NCBI RefSeq assembly: GCF_900116045.1
Contig: NZ_LT630450.1
Location: forward strand, 2,008,501 to 2,072,500
DNA from: Desulfovibrio piger
GTDB taxonomy: Bacteria > Desulfobacterota > Desulfovibrionia > Desulfovibrionales > Desulfovibrionaceae
Direction of reading: 5' to 3'
DNA length: 64,000 bases
A program made the translations under genes and the position numbers. The notes beneath the pieces were generated by a model. That model had not been told where the DNA came from. It saw nothing but the letters and a program-made list of their open reading frames with translations, and searched no databases. The first letter of the stretch is position 1; every line of letters begins with the position of its first letter. Shown here piece after piece: positions 8,851 to 17,867 of this stretch.

Positions 8851-9300
8851 ATGAAAGTGAAGATAGGCGAGCTGGCAAAGATGACCGGCTGCCAGGTGGT
8901 CACCATCCGCTACTATGAGAAGGAGGGGCTGCTGAAGCGCCCGGAACGCACGGAACGGAACTATCGTCTCTACGGGGAGGAGGACATGGCGCGGCTGCGC
9001 TTCATCCGGCATTGCCGCCAGCACGGCATGAGCCTGGACGAGATCCGCACCCTGCTGGTGTACAGCGACCACCCCACGGGCAGCTGCGAGTGGATCAACG
9101 CGCTCATCCGCAAGCATATCGAAGCGGTGGAGCAGCAGATACGGGACCTTGAGCACCTCAAGGCGCATCTTGAATCCCTGTACCACACATGCGACGGCAG
9201 CCGGGAAGGGGGCTGCGGCATCCTGAAGAGCCTCATCGACGGCGGGAACTGCCTGTACTGCCAGGCGCGGCAGCGGCGCGCGGGGCAGGAGCATCCCTGA
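8851..9300 (+). CDS. MerR-family metal-responsive regulator (CadR/PbrR type)
   Basis: A 149-residue regulator. The N-terminal winged helix reads KIGELAKMTGCQVVTIRYYEKEGLL, then a coiled-coil dimerisation helix. The C-terminal metal loop has cysteines in GSCEWIN, YHTCDG, GGCGI and NCLYCQ, consistent with the CadR/PbrR group that senses Cd, Pb or Zn. It should activate zntA from the 19-bp-spacer promoter in the divergent region. The start at 8851 follows GGGAGGACGCGC; the frame is open further upstream but that would run through the operator. The exact metal cannot be read from sequence. Confidence 0.9.
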   Translation: MKVKIGELAKMTGCQVVTIRYYEKEGLLKRPERTERNYRLYGEEDMARLRFIRHCRQHGMSLDEIRTLLVYSDHPTGSCEWINALIRKHIEAVEQQIRDLEHLKAHLESLYHTCDGSREGGCGILKSLIDGGNCLYCQARQRRAGQEHP

Positions 9301-9343
9301 GTCCCGCGGGGCCGTCTTTCGGCCCCTCTGCATTCGGACGGGA

Positions 9344-9382
9344 AGAAAAAAACGGGGCGGACCAGCCGCTGGTCCGCCCCGT
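9344..9382 (-). terminator. Intrinsic terminator
   Basis: Stem ACGGGGCGGACCAGC (9352-9366) with GCTGGTCCGCCCCGT (9368-9382). The A-run at 9345-9352 is a T-tract on the minus strand, so it ends the sugar transferase transcript. It lies between convergent genes. Confidence 0.8.
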
Positions 9383-9406
9383 CATCCTTGTACCGGGATG
9401 CCCGGC

Positions 9407-10756
9407 CTAGCGCGCGCCCTTGGGGAAGAGCACCACGCCCACGGTCTTGAAGATGATGTGGATGTCCAGCAGGATGGAGATGTTCTTCACATAGAACAGG
9501 TCGTATTCCAGCTTGTGGCGGGCATCTTCCTCATTGGCGCCGTAGGGGTAGCAGACCTGGGCCCAGCCGGTGAGGCCGGGCTTCACGGTATGGCGCAGGC
9601 TGTAATAGGGGATGTGTTCCTTGAGCTGTTTCACGAAGGTCATGCGTTCGGGGCGGGGGCCGATGAAGCTCATGTCGCCCTTGATGATGTTCCAGATCTG
9701 GGGCAGCTCGTCGATGCGCACCTTGCGGATGAACTTGCCCACGCGGGTCACGCGGGCATCGTTGGCGGCGGCCCAGACGGCGCCGTTCTTTTCGGCATCG
9801 GTGCGCATGGAGCGGAACTTGTAGACCGTGAATTCCTTTTCATACAGGCCCACGCGGTCCTGGCGGTAGATGACCGGGCCCGGCGATTCCAGACGGATGA
9901 GCAGGGCGGTGATGAGCATGACGGGCGCGGCCGGGATGAGCAGCATCAGGGACAGGAACAGGTCGAAGGCGCGCTTCAGGCGGCGCAGGCTGCCGCGGGT
10001 GTTGAGCGAGAAACCTTCGGTCTGCAGCAGCCATTCCTCGGTGATCTGGGAAAGGGGCAGGCGCTGCACCACATGCTCGTAGAAGGTGCGGATGTCCACC
10101 ACCATGGCGCCGTGCAGCTTGGCTTCCAGCAGGTCGTGGGCGATGTCGTCGTCGATGGGGGCGTCGGGCAGCAGCACGATCATGGTCGCATTGTGCTGCC
10201 TGGCGGCTTCCAGGGCCATGAAGGGCGGGCCGAAGCATTCACCGGCGTCGGGATCCTGGTCCTTTTCGCCCACATAGCCCAGGATGCGGGCCTTGGGCAG
10301 GCCTTCGGCCAGCAGCTTGCGCACCTTGCCGCCGCGGTCCACGCCCACCAGCAGGACGCGCAGGGGATGGGTCAGCTTGTCGGCATTGAGGTAGTAGAGG
10401 AAGCGCCAGCCCAGGCAGAACACGAAGGAGAGCGCGAAGAGCAGGAGCACGGTCACGCGGTCGAAGCGCCAGTTCTCCAGGGCGAAGGAGGCCGTGGCCG
10501 AGCTGATGATGCCCAGCACGCAGGCCACCAGGATGCGGCCCAGGGTGTCCTTGAAGTCCTCCATGCCCACGCTGTAGGCATCGAGGATGTAGAAGAACAG
10601 CAGGTAGAAGAAGATGGTGAACAGGGACGCGCCGGTATAGTCGTCAAAGACGCTCAGGTCGGGCGCGATGGTCACCATGCCCGAAACGGCCAGGGCCAGC
10701 AGGATGCAGCACAGGTCCACCACCTGCATCAATGCCATGCGGTAACGGCTGATCAT
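9407..10756 (-). CDS. Polyprenyl glycosylphosphotransferase (exopolysaccharide-initiating sugar transferase)
   Basis: Transfers a sugar-1-phosphate to undecaprenyl phosphate to start exopolysaccharide repeat-unit synthesis at the inner membrane. The 449 residues hold four or five N-terminal membrane helices, a central Rossmann-like CoA-binding-type domain (RVLLVGVDRGGK), a further helix after KRAFDLFLSL, and the cytoplasmic bacterial sugar transferase domain with YRQDRVG, FTVYKFRSMR, KVRIDELPQ, GDMSFIGPRPE and KPGLTGWAQV. The C-terminal VVLFPKGAR ending resembles sugar transferases of the EpsB/PEP-CTERM-associated group, but no sorting system is visible here. The start at 10756 follows GGAGAAACT. 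It is downstream of the GT4 gene on the same strand. Confidence 0.9.
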   Translation of the reverse strand: MISRYRMALMQVVDLCCILLALAVSGMVTIAPDLSVFDDYTGASLFTIFFYLLFFYILDAYSVGMEDFKDTLGRILVACVLGIISSATASFALENWRFDRVTVLLLFALSFVFCLGWRFLYYLNADKLTHPLRVLLVGVDRGGKVRKLLAEGLPKARILGYVGEKDQDPDAGECFGPPFMALEAARQHNATMIVLLPDAPIDDDIAHDLLEAKLHGAMVVDIRTFYEHVVQRLPLSQITEEWLLQTEGFSLNTRGSLRRLKRAFDLFLSLMLLIPAAPVMLITALLIRLESPGPVIYRQDRVGLYEKEFTVYKFRSMRTDAEKNGAVWAAANDARVTRVGKFIRKVRIDELPQIWNIIKGDMSFIGPRPERMTFVKQLKEHIPYYSLRHTVKPGLTGWAQVCYPYGANEEDARHKLEYDLFYVKNISILLDIHIIFKTVGVVLFPKGAR

Positions 10757-10901
10757 AGTTTCTCCATTGTTTCATACAGGGGACGGGACAGGCCCGTGCG
10801 GCCCGCATGCGGCGGGCGGGCTGTCCCCGTGGGCGCGAGCCGTCCCGGCGGCAGGGCCGGGACAGGAGCGGGCCGCTCCGGGCCCGCTGTGGTTTCCCCG
10901 G

Positions 10902-12095
10902 TTATCCGGCTGCGCGGGGCACGCGCATGTCCACCAGGATCTTTTCGGCCACGACCTCGGCGTCGAATTCGCGGCAGGCCAGCTCCCGGCCGGCGGCCCC
11001 CATGCTGGCCAGCAGCCCGGGATCGTCCAGAAAGCGGCGCATGGCGGCGGCCAGCGAACGGGGATCGTGGGCGGCGCAGAGGAAGCCGTTCACGCCGTCT
11101 TCCATCACTTCACGGCAGCCGGGCACGTCCGTGACCACGGCGGCACGGCCCATGCTCATGCCCTCCATGATGGACGTGGGCGTGCCTTCCCGCCACGAGG
11201 GCAGCACCAGCGCATGGCAGGCCGCCACATAGGGGCGCACGTCGCGGGTCTCGCCCAGATATTCGATGCTGCCTTCGTCCTGCCAGCGGCGCACCTGGGC
11301 CAGGTCCACACTGCCCAGGCCCTGTTCCGGCGGGCCCAGCAGCTGGAAGCGGGCGGCGGGGTACTGCGTTTTCAGCTCCCTGGCCGCGGCGGCGTATTCG
11401 TGCAGGCCCTTGCCCTCCAGCAGGCGGCCCACCAGCAGGAAGATGATCTCCCGCGCCTGGGGGGCGCAGTCCCCGGCGGGCAGGGGCGGCAGGGGCGCTT
11501 CGGCAAAGCGGCGGATGTCCACACCGGTGCCGCCGCGCGCCATGAGCACGCGTGCGCCGTGGCGCAGGATGCCGACCGTGCGGAAGAGCTCGGCGTCGTC
11601 GCGGTTCTGGAAAAACACGCCTTCAGCCCCGGCAAGGGCGCAGTGGTACAGGCCGATGCTCAGGCGGTTGACGCATTTCTTGAAAAAGGTGTCCGCCTCG
11701 AAGGCGTAGCCCAGGCCGGTGATGGTGGCGTAGATGTGCGGCACCCGCGCCAGACGCGCCGCCATGCAGCCGTAGATGACGGGCTTGATGGTGGTGGCGA
11801 AGAGCAGGTCCGGCTTTTCCTGCCTGAACAGGCGGTACAGGGCGTGCATGGTGGCCATGTCGCGCAGGGGGTTGAGGCCCTTGCGGTCCAGGGGATAATG
11901 GCACAGGCGCACGGCCGGACCTTTCTGGAAGGAGGGATCCTCCTCCCCTATGGCGCGGATGGCGGCGTCGGCGGCGTCGTCGCCCGCGGGCACGGCGCAG
12001 AGCACCTCATGCCCGGCGGCACGCATCCGGCGCATGAGGACGGTCCAGAAATTGGAAGTGGAGCGGGCCTGATTGCCCAGGACGAATATTTTCAC
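10902..12095 (-). CDS. GT4-family glycosyltransferase (CapM-like)
   Basis: A 397-residue retaining glycosyltransferase of the GT-B fold. Visible are an N-terminal KIFVLGNQARSTSNFWTVLM, LFATTIKPVIYGCMAARLA and ITGLGYAFE, which are typical of the CapM-like subgroup, and the C-terminal nucleotide-sugar site LLVGRLLEGKGL, LPSWREGTPTSIMEGMSMG with the EG..S.MEAM-type pattern, and VTDVPGCREVMEDGVNGFL. The GTG at 12095 is chosen because AAAGGATATGCC sits just before it; an in-frame ATG at 12113 lacks a good site. It likely adds a sugar to the lipid-linked precursor made by the neighbouring sugar transferase. Confidence 0.87.
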   Translation of the reverse strand: MKIFVLGNQARSTSNFWTVLMRRMRAAGHEVLCAVPAGDDAADAAIRAIGEEDPSFQKGPAVRLCHYPLDRKGLNPLRDMATMHALYRLFRQEKPDLLFATTIKPVIYGCMAARLARVPHIYATITGLGYAFEADTFFKKCVNRLSIGLYHCALAGAEGVFFQNRDDAELFRTVGILRHGARVLMARGGTGVDIRRFAEAPLPPLPAGDCAPQAREIIFLLVGRLLEGKGLHEYAAAARELKTQYPAARFQLLGPPEQGLGSVDLAQVRRWQDEGSIEYLGETRDVRPYVAACHALVLPSWREGTPTSIMEGMSMGRAAVVTDVPGCREVMEDGVNGFLCAAHDPRSLAAAMRRFLDDPGLLASMGAAGRELACREFDAEVVAEKILVDMRVPRAAG

Positions 12096-12365
12096 GGCAT
12101 ATCCTTTGCCCATCTGTCCGGCGGGCGCGCTCCGTGATGGGGCGCTGTCTGACCTGGGGGAAAACGGCATCCCCGCCTGTCCGGGCCGGAAGGGGCCCTC
12201 TGGGGGTGCCCTCCTGTTTGGTGGGCTCTTCACGGGCTATACCAGCATCCCTTGCCGCTGAAAAGAGGCAAAGGGGCCCTGCGGGCGGCCACGGGATGCG
12301 GCCGAAAAAACGCAATTCCGGCAGGATGCGGAAAAAAGCCCCTGCCGGGGGCCGGGCGCCGTCTT

Positions 12366-12394
12366 TTGACAGCGGCGTCGGCACAGCGTACAAG
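12366..12394 (+). promoter_or_regulatory. Sigma-70-type promoter of the epimerase gene
   Basis: TTGACA, 17-bp spacer, TACAAG, about 90 bp upstream of the start at 12484. The rest of the 388-bp divergent gap (12096-12483) has no gene that I can support. Confidence 0.6.
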
Positions 12395-12483
12395 GAAAGC
12401 ACGCCGTCTGTGCCGCGAAGGCGGGCCCGCCCGTTTTCGCGGCCTCCCGGCGGGCAATCACGACCTCTATTAAGGAAGGCTAT

Positions 12484-13506
12484 ATGAGCGCCTATATCCA
12501 ACTGTGCGAAAAGATGCGTGCCGAACCCTCCACCTGGCTGGTGACCGGCGTTGCCGGCTTCATCGGCTCCAACCTGCTGGAACATCTGCTCAAGCTGGGG
12601 CAGACCGTGGTGGGGCTGGACAACTTCCTCACCGGCTACCAGAAGAACCTGGACATGGTGGAAGCCCTGGTGGGCCCCGAAGCCTGGAGCCGCTTCACCT
12701 TCATCGAAGGCGACATCCGTGACCTGGATACCTGCCGCAAGGCCTGCGAAGGCGTGGATCATGTGCTGCACGAGGCCGCCCTGGGTTCCGTGCCGCGCTC
12801 CATCGACGATCCCATCCTGTCCAACAGCTGCAACATCACCGGTTACCTCAACATGCTGGTGGCCGCGCGTGATGCGGGCGTGAAAAGCTTCGTCTACGCC
12901 GCCTCCTCCTCCACCTACGGCGATTCCCCCGAACTGCCCAAGGTGGAGGACAAGATCGGCCATCCCCTGTCGCCCTATGCCGTGACCAAGTACGTGGACG
13001 AGCTCTATGCCGACGTGTTCGCCCGCTGCTATGGCTTCACCACCGTGGGCCTGCGTTACTTCAACGTCTTCGGCCAGCGTCAGGATCCCTACGGCGCCTA
13101 TGCCGCCGTCATCCCCCAGTGGTTCGCCAGCCTGCTGAAGAAAGAGACCGTCTTCGTCAACGGCGACGGCGAGACCAGCCGCGACTTCTGCTATATCGAC
13201 AACGTGGTGCAGGCCAACCTGCTGGCCAGCTTCGCCACGGCCGAAGCCCGCAACAAGGTCTACAACGTGGCCTTTGGCCAGCGCACGACCCTGAACGAAC
13301 TGTTCGACCTCATCCGCGAGGAAGTGGTGCGCCACATGCCCGAAGCCGCCACGGCCACGGCCACGCACCGCGACTTCCGTGCCGGTGACGTGCGCCACTC
13401 CCTGGCCGACATCACCCGCGCCCGCACCCTGCTGGGCTATGAGCCCCAGTTCGACGTGCGCACCGGCCTGCGCCTGGCCGGCGACTGGTACGCCGCCAAC
13501 CTGTAG
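12484..13506 (+). CDS. UDP-N-acetylglucosamine 4-epimerase-like NAD-dependent epimerase (WbpP/TviC type)
   Basis: A 340-residue extended short-chain dehydrogenase. Seen: [17 protein letters not shown] (NAD-binding GxxGxxG), AASSSTYGD followed by [12 protein letters not shown] (Ser and YxxxK catalytic residues), [13 protein letters not shown] and [12 protein letters not shown]. The SVPRSIDDP and [10 protein letters not shown] segments resemble the WbpP/TviC group, which interconverts UDP-GlcNAc and UDP-GalNAc or their uronates. It would supply a sugar to the adjacent exopolysaccharide genes. The start at 12484 follows AAGGAAGGCTAT. A terminator lies 23 bp after the stop. Confidence 0.87.
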   Translation: MSAYIQLCEKMRAEPSTWLVTGVAGFIGSNLLEHLLKLGQTVVGLDNFLTGYQKNLDMVEALVGPEAWSRFTFIEGDIRDLDTCRKACEGVDHVLHEAALGSVPRSIDDPILSNSCNITGYLNMLVAARDAGVKSFVYAASSSTYGDSPELPKVEDKIGHPLSPYAVTKYVDELYADVFARCYGFTTVGLRYFNVFGQRQDPYGAYAAVIPQWFASLLKKETVFVNGDGETSRDFCYIDNVVQANLLASFATAEARNKVYNVAFGQRTTLNELFDLIREEVVRHMPEAATATATHRDFRAGDVRHSLADITRARTLLGYEPQFDVRTGLRLAGDWYAANL

Positions 13507-13528
13507 GCGTTCCTTCCGTTTTTGAGAC

Positions 13529-13567
13529 AAAGGCCCCCGACGCGTTTTTCGCGTCGGGGGCCTTTTG
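13529..13567 (+). terminator. Intrinsic terminator
   Basis: Stem AAGGCCCCCGACGCG with GCGTCGGGGGCCTT, T-rich loop and TTTTGT tail. Strong terminator for the epimerase. Confidence 0.9.
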
Positions 13568-13630
13568 TCTTCCAGGGGATGGATCGTGCGGGGAGGGGCC
13601 CCCGCATCTTCTCCCTCTGCCGTCCTTTTC

Positions 13631-13646
13631 TGTTCCATGTGAAACG
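13631..13646. promoter_or_regulatory. Near-consensus parS-like site
   Basis: TGTTCCATGTGAAACG differs at two positions from the widely conserved ParB site TGTTNCACGTGAAACA. It lies in non-coding DNA between convergent genes, directly before a perfect inverted repeat (13647-13684, arms CGTCCAGGCCCT / AGGGCCTGGACG). Only one copy is seen in the window. Confidence 0.35.
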
Positions 13647-13712
13647 TCCAGGCCCTCCTGCCAGGGCAGAAGGGCCTGGACGTCGGATAAAGCACGCTGG
13701 GGAGGGGGAGTT

Positions 13713-13826
13713 TGAGGGGGGGAGCCCCTCTCGCGCCCGCAGCGACCGGATGGCGGCCGCAGGCCGTGCCCGTTGCGATGGAGGAAGCTACGGGCATCGG
13801 CAGCTATGCTGAGGGGGGGCCCCCTC
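13713..13826 (-). repeat. Dispersed foldable repeat, copy C (inverted orientation)
   Basis: Minus-strand copy of the element at 1701, 25255 and 45238. Read on the minus strand it has GAGGGGGCCCCCCCTC, GATGCCCGTAGC, CAACGGGCACGGCC and a GCGCGAGAGGGG end. It lies between the convergent genes ending at 13506 and 13882. Confidence 0.8.
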
Positions 13827-13881
13827 AAATAAAGGTCTTGTGTCAGGCAGCAACGCTGCCACAAAAAAACAAAGCTCCCGG

Positions 13882-14394
13882 CTACACGTGCAGCAGCACG
13901 GACAGGGGGATGTCGCCCAGCACCGTGCGGCCGCCCAGGGCATCCAGCTCCATGAGCATGCAGCAGCCCGCCACGGTGGCGCCGCTCCGGCCCACCAGAC
14001 GGATCATGGCGTCCACGGTGCCGCCGGTGGCCAGCACGTCATCCACGATGAGGACACGGTCTGCCGGGGCCAGGGCGTCCTTGTGCAGGCACAGGGTGTT
14101 GGAACCGTATTCCAGGTCATAGCTGACCTCGAAGGCCGCACAGGGCAGCTTGCCGGGCTTGCGCACCGGGGCCAGGCCCACGCCCAGACGCTGGGCCAGT
14201 GGCGCCGCGAACAGAAAGCCCCGCGCTTCGGCAGCCACGACGCGGGTGGGCCGCAGGGGCCGGGCCGCGTCGGCCATTCGTCCGATGACCTCCCCGAAGG
14301 CCTCGGGCGAGGCCAGCAGGGGCGTGATGTCATAGAACAGGATGCCGGGCTTGGGGTAGTCGGGGACATGACGGATGAAGGCGGCGATATCCAT
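13882..14394 (-). CDS. apt: Adenine phosphoribosyltransferase
   Basis: Salvages adenine with PRPP to give AMP. At 170 residues it has the standard length. Seen: DYPKPGILFYDITPLLA, AAEARGFLFAAPLA, the hood-loop VRKPGKLP with SYDLEYG, and the PRPP-binding motif VLIVDDVLATGGT. The start at 14394 follows GCAAGGAGCCCGC. It lies 45 bp downstream of a small unknown gene on the same strand and may be cotranscribed with it. Confidence 0.96.
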   Translation of the reverse strand: MDIAAFIRHVPDYPKPGILFYDITPLLASPEAFGEVIGRMADAARPLRPTRVVAAEARGFLFAAPLAQRLGVGLAPVRKPGKLPCAAFEVSYDLEYGSNTLCLHKDALAPADRVLIVDDVLATGGTVDAMIRLVGRSGATVAGCCMLMELDALGGRTVLGDIPLSVLLHV

Positions 14395-14439
14395 GCGGGC
14401 TCCTTGCGGGGAAAGCGGGAAAAAAGGGGATGTCCGGCA

Positions 14440-14781
14440 TCAATGGCCGGAATAGTCCAGGACATTGTTCAGGGGCGCGCTGCTGCTTTTGACCTGACCG
14501 CCGGCGAACACATGCCGGGTCAGGCGCCAGCCGTCCATATCGAGCACGTCCAGCTTGCCCTGCATGTCCGGTGTCAGATGGGTGCGGAAGGCCGCCACCA
14601 CCTCGTCTTCGGGAAAGTAGGCGCCTTCCATGGAGATGCGGGCCATGTCGCCTTCCTGGCAGAGCAGGGGCACGTCCTCGTCCTCGTTGAGGGCGTCGCG
14701 CAGGGCCGACTCCAGCGCCGCGTACAGGGCGGGCGTCACAGGGTAGACATGGCCGTAGGCCTTGACCAGGGGATCGCGCAC
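14440..14781 (-). CDS. Conserved hypothetical protein
   Basis: No family is recognised. The product is acidic and soluble, without a signal peptide or membrane segment. It has a hydrophobic first third (AYGHVYPVTPALYAALESALRDAL) and a C-terminal DVLDMDGWRLTRHVFAGGQVKSS. I place the start at the GTG at 14781 (113 aa) because GGAGCCTGCT precedes it. The frame stays open to 14916, but the extra part would cover the terminator of the lipoprotein upstream. It is followed by apt. Confidence 0.6.
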   Translation of the reverse strand: MRDPLVKAYGHVYPVTPALYAALESALRDALNEDEDVPLLCQEGDMARISMEGAYFPEDEVVAAFRTHLTPDMQGKLDVLDMDGWRLTRHVFAGGQVKSSSAPLNNVLDYSGH

Positions 14782-14873
14782 AGCAGGCTCCGGGGAAAGG
14801 GATTGCGGCAGGCGGACGGGAGGGGCGCGTTCGTCCGGCGGCCGGAACAGGCATCCATTCTGGAACAAGTGCC

Positions 14874-14906
14874 CCAAAAAGGAAAGGCCCCGCGCGCGGC
14901 GGGGCC
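14874..14906 (-). terminator. Intrinsic terminator of the lipoprotein gene
   Basis: On the minus strand GGCCCCGC-loop-GCGGGGCC is followed by TTTCCTTTTT. A second GC-rich hairpin (GGGGCCCC with GGGGGCCC) lies between it and the stop at 14951. Confidence 0.75.
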
Positions 14907-14950
14907 CGGAACGCAAAGGGCCCCCGGAGGGGCCCCGCGGGATATCCTGT

Positions 14951-15553
14951 TTACTTGCCGTCCACGATGGCCTTGATCTTGCGGGCCATGGGCTGCACCA
15001 GATCGCGCAGGCTGCTGATCATGATCTCTTCGGCGGCGCCGCTGGAGGGGATGCCGCTGCGGGTCTGGCTGGAGTTGAGGGTCTCTTTGCTGATCTTCTT
15101 CCCGTCACGGCTGGCCAGGCGGTAGGTGGCGCGCATGGAGGTGGCCAGTTCGGTGGCGGAGACCTCACGCAGCCAGGCCTGTTCCACGGTACCGGTGACG
15201 ATGTAGTCGGGGTTGCCGCTGCGGGCCTGGTTCTCGTCCAGGGCATAGGAGACCTGCACGCCCTGGCGGCGCAGCTCGTCGGCCAGGCCGCGGCTCACCC
15301 ACTGGGCCACGTCGTCGCTGGCCACGAAGGCGCTGCCGTCACGGCGCACGCCGAGGTTGGTGGTATCCTGGCGGTTGTCGGTGAAGGGCACCACGGTCAC
15401 GCGCGGGGCGTTGGGGGCGGGCAGCACGGGATTGACCGCGGGCGCGGGCGAAAGCAGGCGCACGGTGTTGCTGGGACCGCAGGCAGTCAGGAACATGGCC
15501 AGCATGAGCGCCAGCGACAGGGGGAGGAGGCGTGTGATACGGGCGGATTTCAT
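14951..15553 (-). CDS. YajG-like lipoprotein
   Basis: A 200-residue predicted lipoprotein. A charged MKSARITR start and hydrophobic LLPLSLALMLAMF lead to the lipobox LTAC, with the lipidated Cys at about residue 25. The mature part (VTVVPFTDNRQDTTNLGVRRDG, DYIVTGTVEQAWL, ISKETLNSSQT) has the pattern of YajG and related outer-membrane-associated lipoproteins of unknown function. It is divergent from serS across an AT-rich gap. The family role is poorly defined, so only location can be inferred. Confidence 0.75.
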   Translation of the reverse strand: MKSARITRLLPLSLALMLAMFLTACGPSNTVRLLSPAPAVNPVLPAPNAPRVTVVPFTDNRQDTTNLGVRRDGSAFVASDDVAQWVSRGLADELRRQGVQVSYALDENQARSGNPDYIVTGTVEQAWLREVSATELATSMRATYRLASRDGKKISKETLNSSQTRSGIPSSGAAEEIMISSLRDLVQPMARKIKAIVDGK

Positions 15554-15620
15554 GGCAAGGTCTCGCAGGAAAGATGTTTTAAAAAGTTTTGAGACTTTTT
15601 ATATACGCAATGTCCTTGTC

Positions 15621-15649
15621 TTGCAAGGTCTGGGGGCTCGTGGTAGCGT
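15621..15649 (+). promoter_or_regulatory. Putative promoter of serS
   Basis: TTGCAA, 17-bp spacer, TAGCGT, ending 35 bp before serS. The same -10 TAGCGT recurs at 56239 ahead of another gene. Confidence 0.45.
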
Positions 15650-15684
15650 GGCCTCCACATTGCGCATGCTATGCAGGAGTTTTT

Positions 15685-16962
15685 ATGATCGACCTCAAAC
15701 TGGTGCAAAAACAGCCCGAAGTGCTGGCCAAGGCCCTGGCCGACCGGCAGTCGCCGCTGAAAGTGGACGAGTTCCTCGAACTGGACGGCCGCCGTCGTGC
15801 GCTGCTGGCCGAAGTGGAAAGCCTGAAACAGCAGCAGAACGCCGCCTCCCGCCAGGTGGCCCAGATCAAGCGTGAAGGCGGGGACGCCTCCCACATGATG
15901 GAAGAGCTGGGCGCCCTGTCGGCCCGCATCAAGGCCCTGGACGTGCAGACCGCCGAAGCCAAGGCCGCTGTGGAAAACTGGCTCATGGGCGTGCCCAACA
16001 TCCCGGACGCCAGCGTGCCCGTGGGCAAGGACGAGACCGAGAACGTGGAGGTGCTCCGCTGGGGCACGCCGCGCCAGTTCGATTTCGAGATCCGCCAGCA
16101 CTGGGAGCTGGGCGGCGGCGCCCTGGATTTCGAGCGCGCCACCCGTCTGGCCGGCAGCCGCTTTGCCCTGTACATGGGCTGGGCCGCCCGTCTGGACCGC
16201 GCCCTGGTCAATTTCTTCCTGGACCAGCATGTGAAGCACGAGGACTACATCGAAGTCTGTCCTCCCTTCATGGTCAACCGCGCCACCATGATCGGCACGG
16301 GCCAGCTGCCCAAGTTCGAGGAAGACCTCTTCAAGATGCCCGCCTGGGACTACTACCTCATCCCCACCGCCGAGGTGCCCCTGACCAACATCCACGCCGG
16401 CGAGGTGCTGGACGAGGCCGACCTGCCCCGCGCCTACTGTGCCGCCACGCCCTGCTTCCGTTCCGAGGCCGGCGCCGCTGGCAAGGACACGCGCGGCCTG
16501 ATCCGCCTGCACCAGTTCACCAAGGTGGAGATGGTGCGCTTCGCCCATCCTGACGACAGCTTCAACCAGCTGGAGATCATGGTGGGCCATGCCCGCACCC
16601 TGCTGGAAAAGCTGGAGCTGCCCTACCGCGTCATCACCCTGTGCACGGGCGACATGGGCTTCGGTTCCGCCAAGACCTATGACCTGGAAGTCTGGCTGCC
16701 CGCCCAGAACACCTACCGCGAGATCTCCTCCTGCTCCAACTGCATCGATTTCCAGGCCCGCCGTGCGGACATCCGCTTCAAGCCCAGGGGCGGCAAGAGC
16801 GCCTACTGCCACACCCTCAACGGCTCCGGCCTGCCCACCGGCCGCGCCATGGCCGCCATCCTGGAGAACGGCCAGCAGAAGGACGGCAGCATCGTGCTGC
16901 CCAGGGCCCTGGTGCCCTACATGGACGGCGTGGAAGTCATCGAGCCTGCGGGCAGGAAGTGA
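15685..16962 (+). CDS. serS: Seryl-tRNA synthetase
   Basis: Charges tRNA-Ser and tRNA-Sec with serine. At 425 residues it has the usual length. The N-terminal helical arm (about residues 30-100, [13 protein letters not shown] to [12 protein letters not shown]) binds the tRNA variable arm. The class II core shows [14 protein letters not shown], the motif 2 region [20 protein letters not shown], and motif 3 [17 protein letters not shown]. The start at 15685 follows CAGGAGTTTTT; the frame is open upstream but without a good site. A terminator follows. Confidence 0.97.
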   Translation: MIDLKLVQKQPEVLAKALADRQSPLKVDEFLELDGRRRALLAEVESLKQQQNAASRQVAQIKREGGDASHMMEELGALSARIKALDVQTAEAKAAVENWLMGVPNIPDASVPVGKDETENVEVLRWGTPRQFDFEIRQHWELGGGALDFERATRLAGSRFALYMGWAARLDRALVNFFLDQHVKHEDYIEVCPPFMVNRATMIGTGQLPKFEEDLFKMPAWDYYLIPTAEVPLTNIHAGEVLDEADLPRAYCAATPCFRSEAGAAGKDTRGLIRLHQFTKVEMVRFAHPDDSFNQLEIMVGHARTLLEKLELPYRVITLCTGDMGFGSAKTYDLEVWLPAQNTYREISSCSNCIDFQARRADIRFKPRGGKSAYCHTLNGSGLPTGRAMAAILENGQQKDGSIVLPRALVPYMDGVEVIEPAGRK

Positions 16963-16986
16963 TCCACAGTCGACAGCGAATCTGAC

Positions 16987-17021
16987 AAGGCGGTGTCCCT
17001 GCGCGGGATGCCGCCTTTTTT
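16987..17021 (+). terminator. Intrinsic terminator of serS
   Basis: AAGGCGGTGTCCC-loop-GGGATGCCGCCTT followed by TTTT. The 200 bp between here and the next terminator (17222) show no gene. Confidence 0.8.
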
Positions 17022-17221
17022 CGTGCCCGTGCCGTGGAAAACACAGAGGGCGTGTTCGGGGAGCGGGCAGCCGTGCCCTGCGAAGGGGCCGGGATGGGCG
17101 GGAAAGGGGCGCTGCCCGGGCCCCGGCGGGGAAGGCCGTCTGGCGCTTCGGGCCTGCCGGCTGCCGTGCCCGGCGCCGGAGTATGGGAGGGGGATGCCCG
17201 TCCAGCCGTGGGCGCGCGCAT

Positions 17222-17254
17222 AAAAAAAGCGGCCTGCCGCATGCGCGGCAGGCC
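17222..17254 (-). terminator. Intrinsic terminator of the Hsp20 gene
   Basis: Stem GGCCTGCCGC (17231-17240) with GCGGCAGGCC (17245-17254). The A-run 17222-17228 is the T-tract on the minus strand. Confidence 0.85.
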
Positions 17255-17330
17255 GTGGAGCCCCGCCCGTTGCGGGCGGGCCGGCTCCCCGAGGAGTGGG
17301 AGCCGGTGGAGGGTTCCTCAAGAGGGGGGA

Positions 17331-17867
17331 TTACTGTTTCTGCACCGTGATGGAACGGGCAGCAGGAGCTTCGGGCTGTTTGCGGGGGATGACGATGGTC
17401 AGCACGCCGTTCTTGTGGCTGGCGCTGATGTTGTCCACATCAGCATCTTCCGCCAGGCCGATCTGGCGGCAGAAGGAGCCGTAGACGCGTTCCTGCACAT
17501 GGCAGACGGGTTCCTTGGCTTCCGCCTTTTCGCCTTCGGCGGCGGGGGCGGCGCAGCTTTCCATCTTCTTTTCGCCTTCAACGGTCAGCATGCCGTCACG
17601 GACTTCGACCTTGACTTCATCGGGATCCACACCGGGCACTTCCATGTGGATGGTGTAGGCCTTGTCGTCGCTGTGGATGTCCAGGCTGGGACGGATGTCG
17701 GCCTGCGGCTTGTCCATCAGGCTGGTCGGCCAGCCGGGGGTGAAGAAACCATTGAACAGACGGTCGATATCATGATGCAGGCGATCCAGGGGCTGGAAGC
17801 TCTGTTCGGGCTGCTGGGCGTTGCGGGGAGAGAACCAATGCTGGGGATATACACGGATAAGGCTCAT
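17331..17867 (-). CDS. Small heat-shock protein, Hsp20/alpha-crystallin family
   Basis: A 178-residue ATP-independent holdase. The alpha-crystallin domain begins near RPSLDIHSDDKAYTIHMEVPGVDPDEVKVEV and closes with the conserved KNGVLTIVIPRK. Between the strands LTVEGEKK and VYGSFCRQIGL there is an extended Ala/Glu/Lys-rich insertion holding two cysteines (SCAAP, PVCHV), longer than in typical IbpA or Hsp16. The start at 17867 follows AGGAGGCATTGAA. Upstream on the minus strand TTGACA lies near CCCATCTT, but no convincing sigma-32 promoter or CIRCE element is present. Confidence 0.92.
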   Translation of the reverse strand: MSLIRVYPQHWFSPRNAQQPEQSFQPLDRLHHDIDRLFNGFFTPGWPTSLMDKPQADIRPSLDIHSDDKAYTIHMEVPGVDPDEVKVEVRDGMLTVEGEKKMESCAAPAAEGEKAEAKEPVCHVQERVYGSFCRQIGLAEDADVDNISASHKNGVLTIVIPRKQPEAPAARSITVQKQ

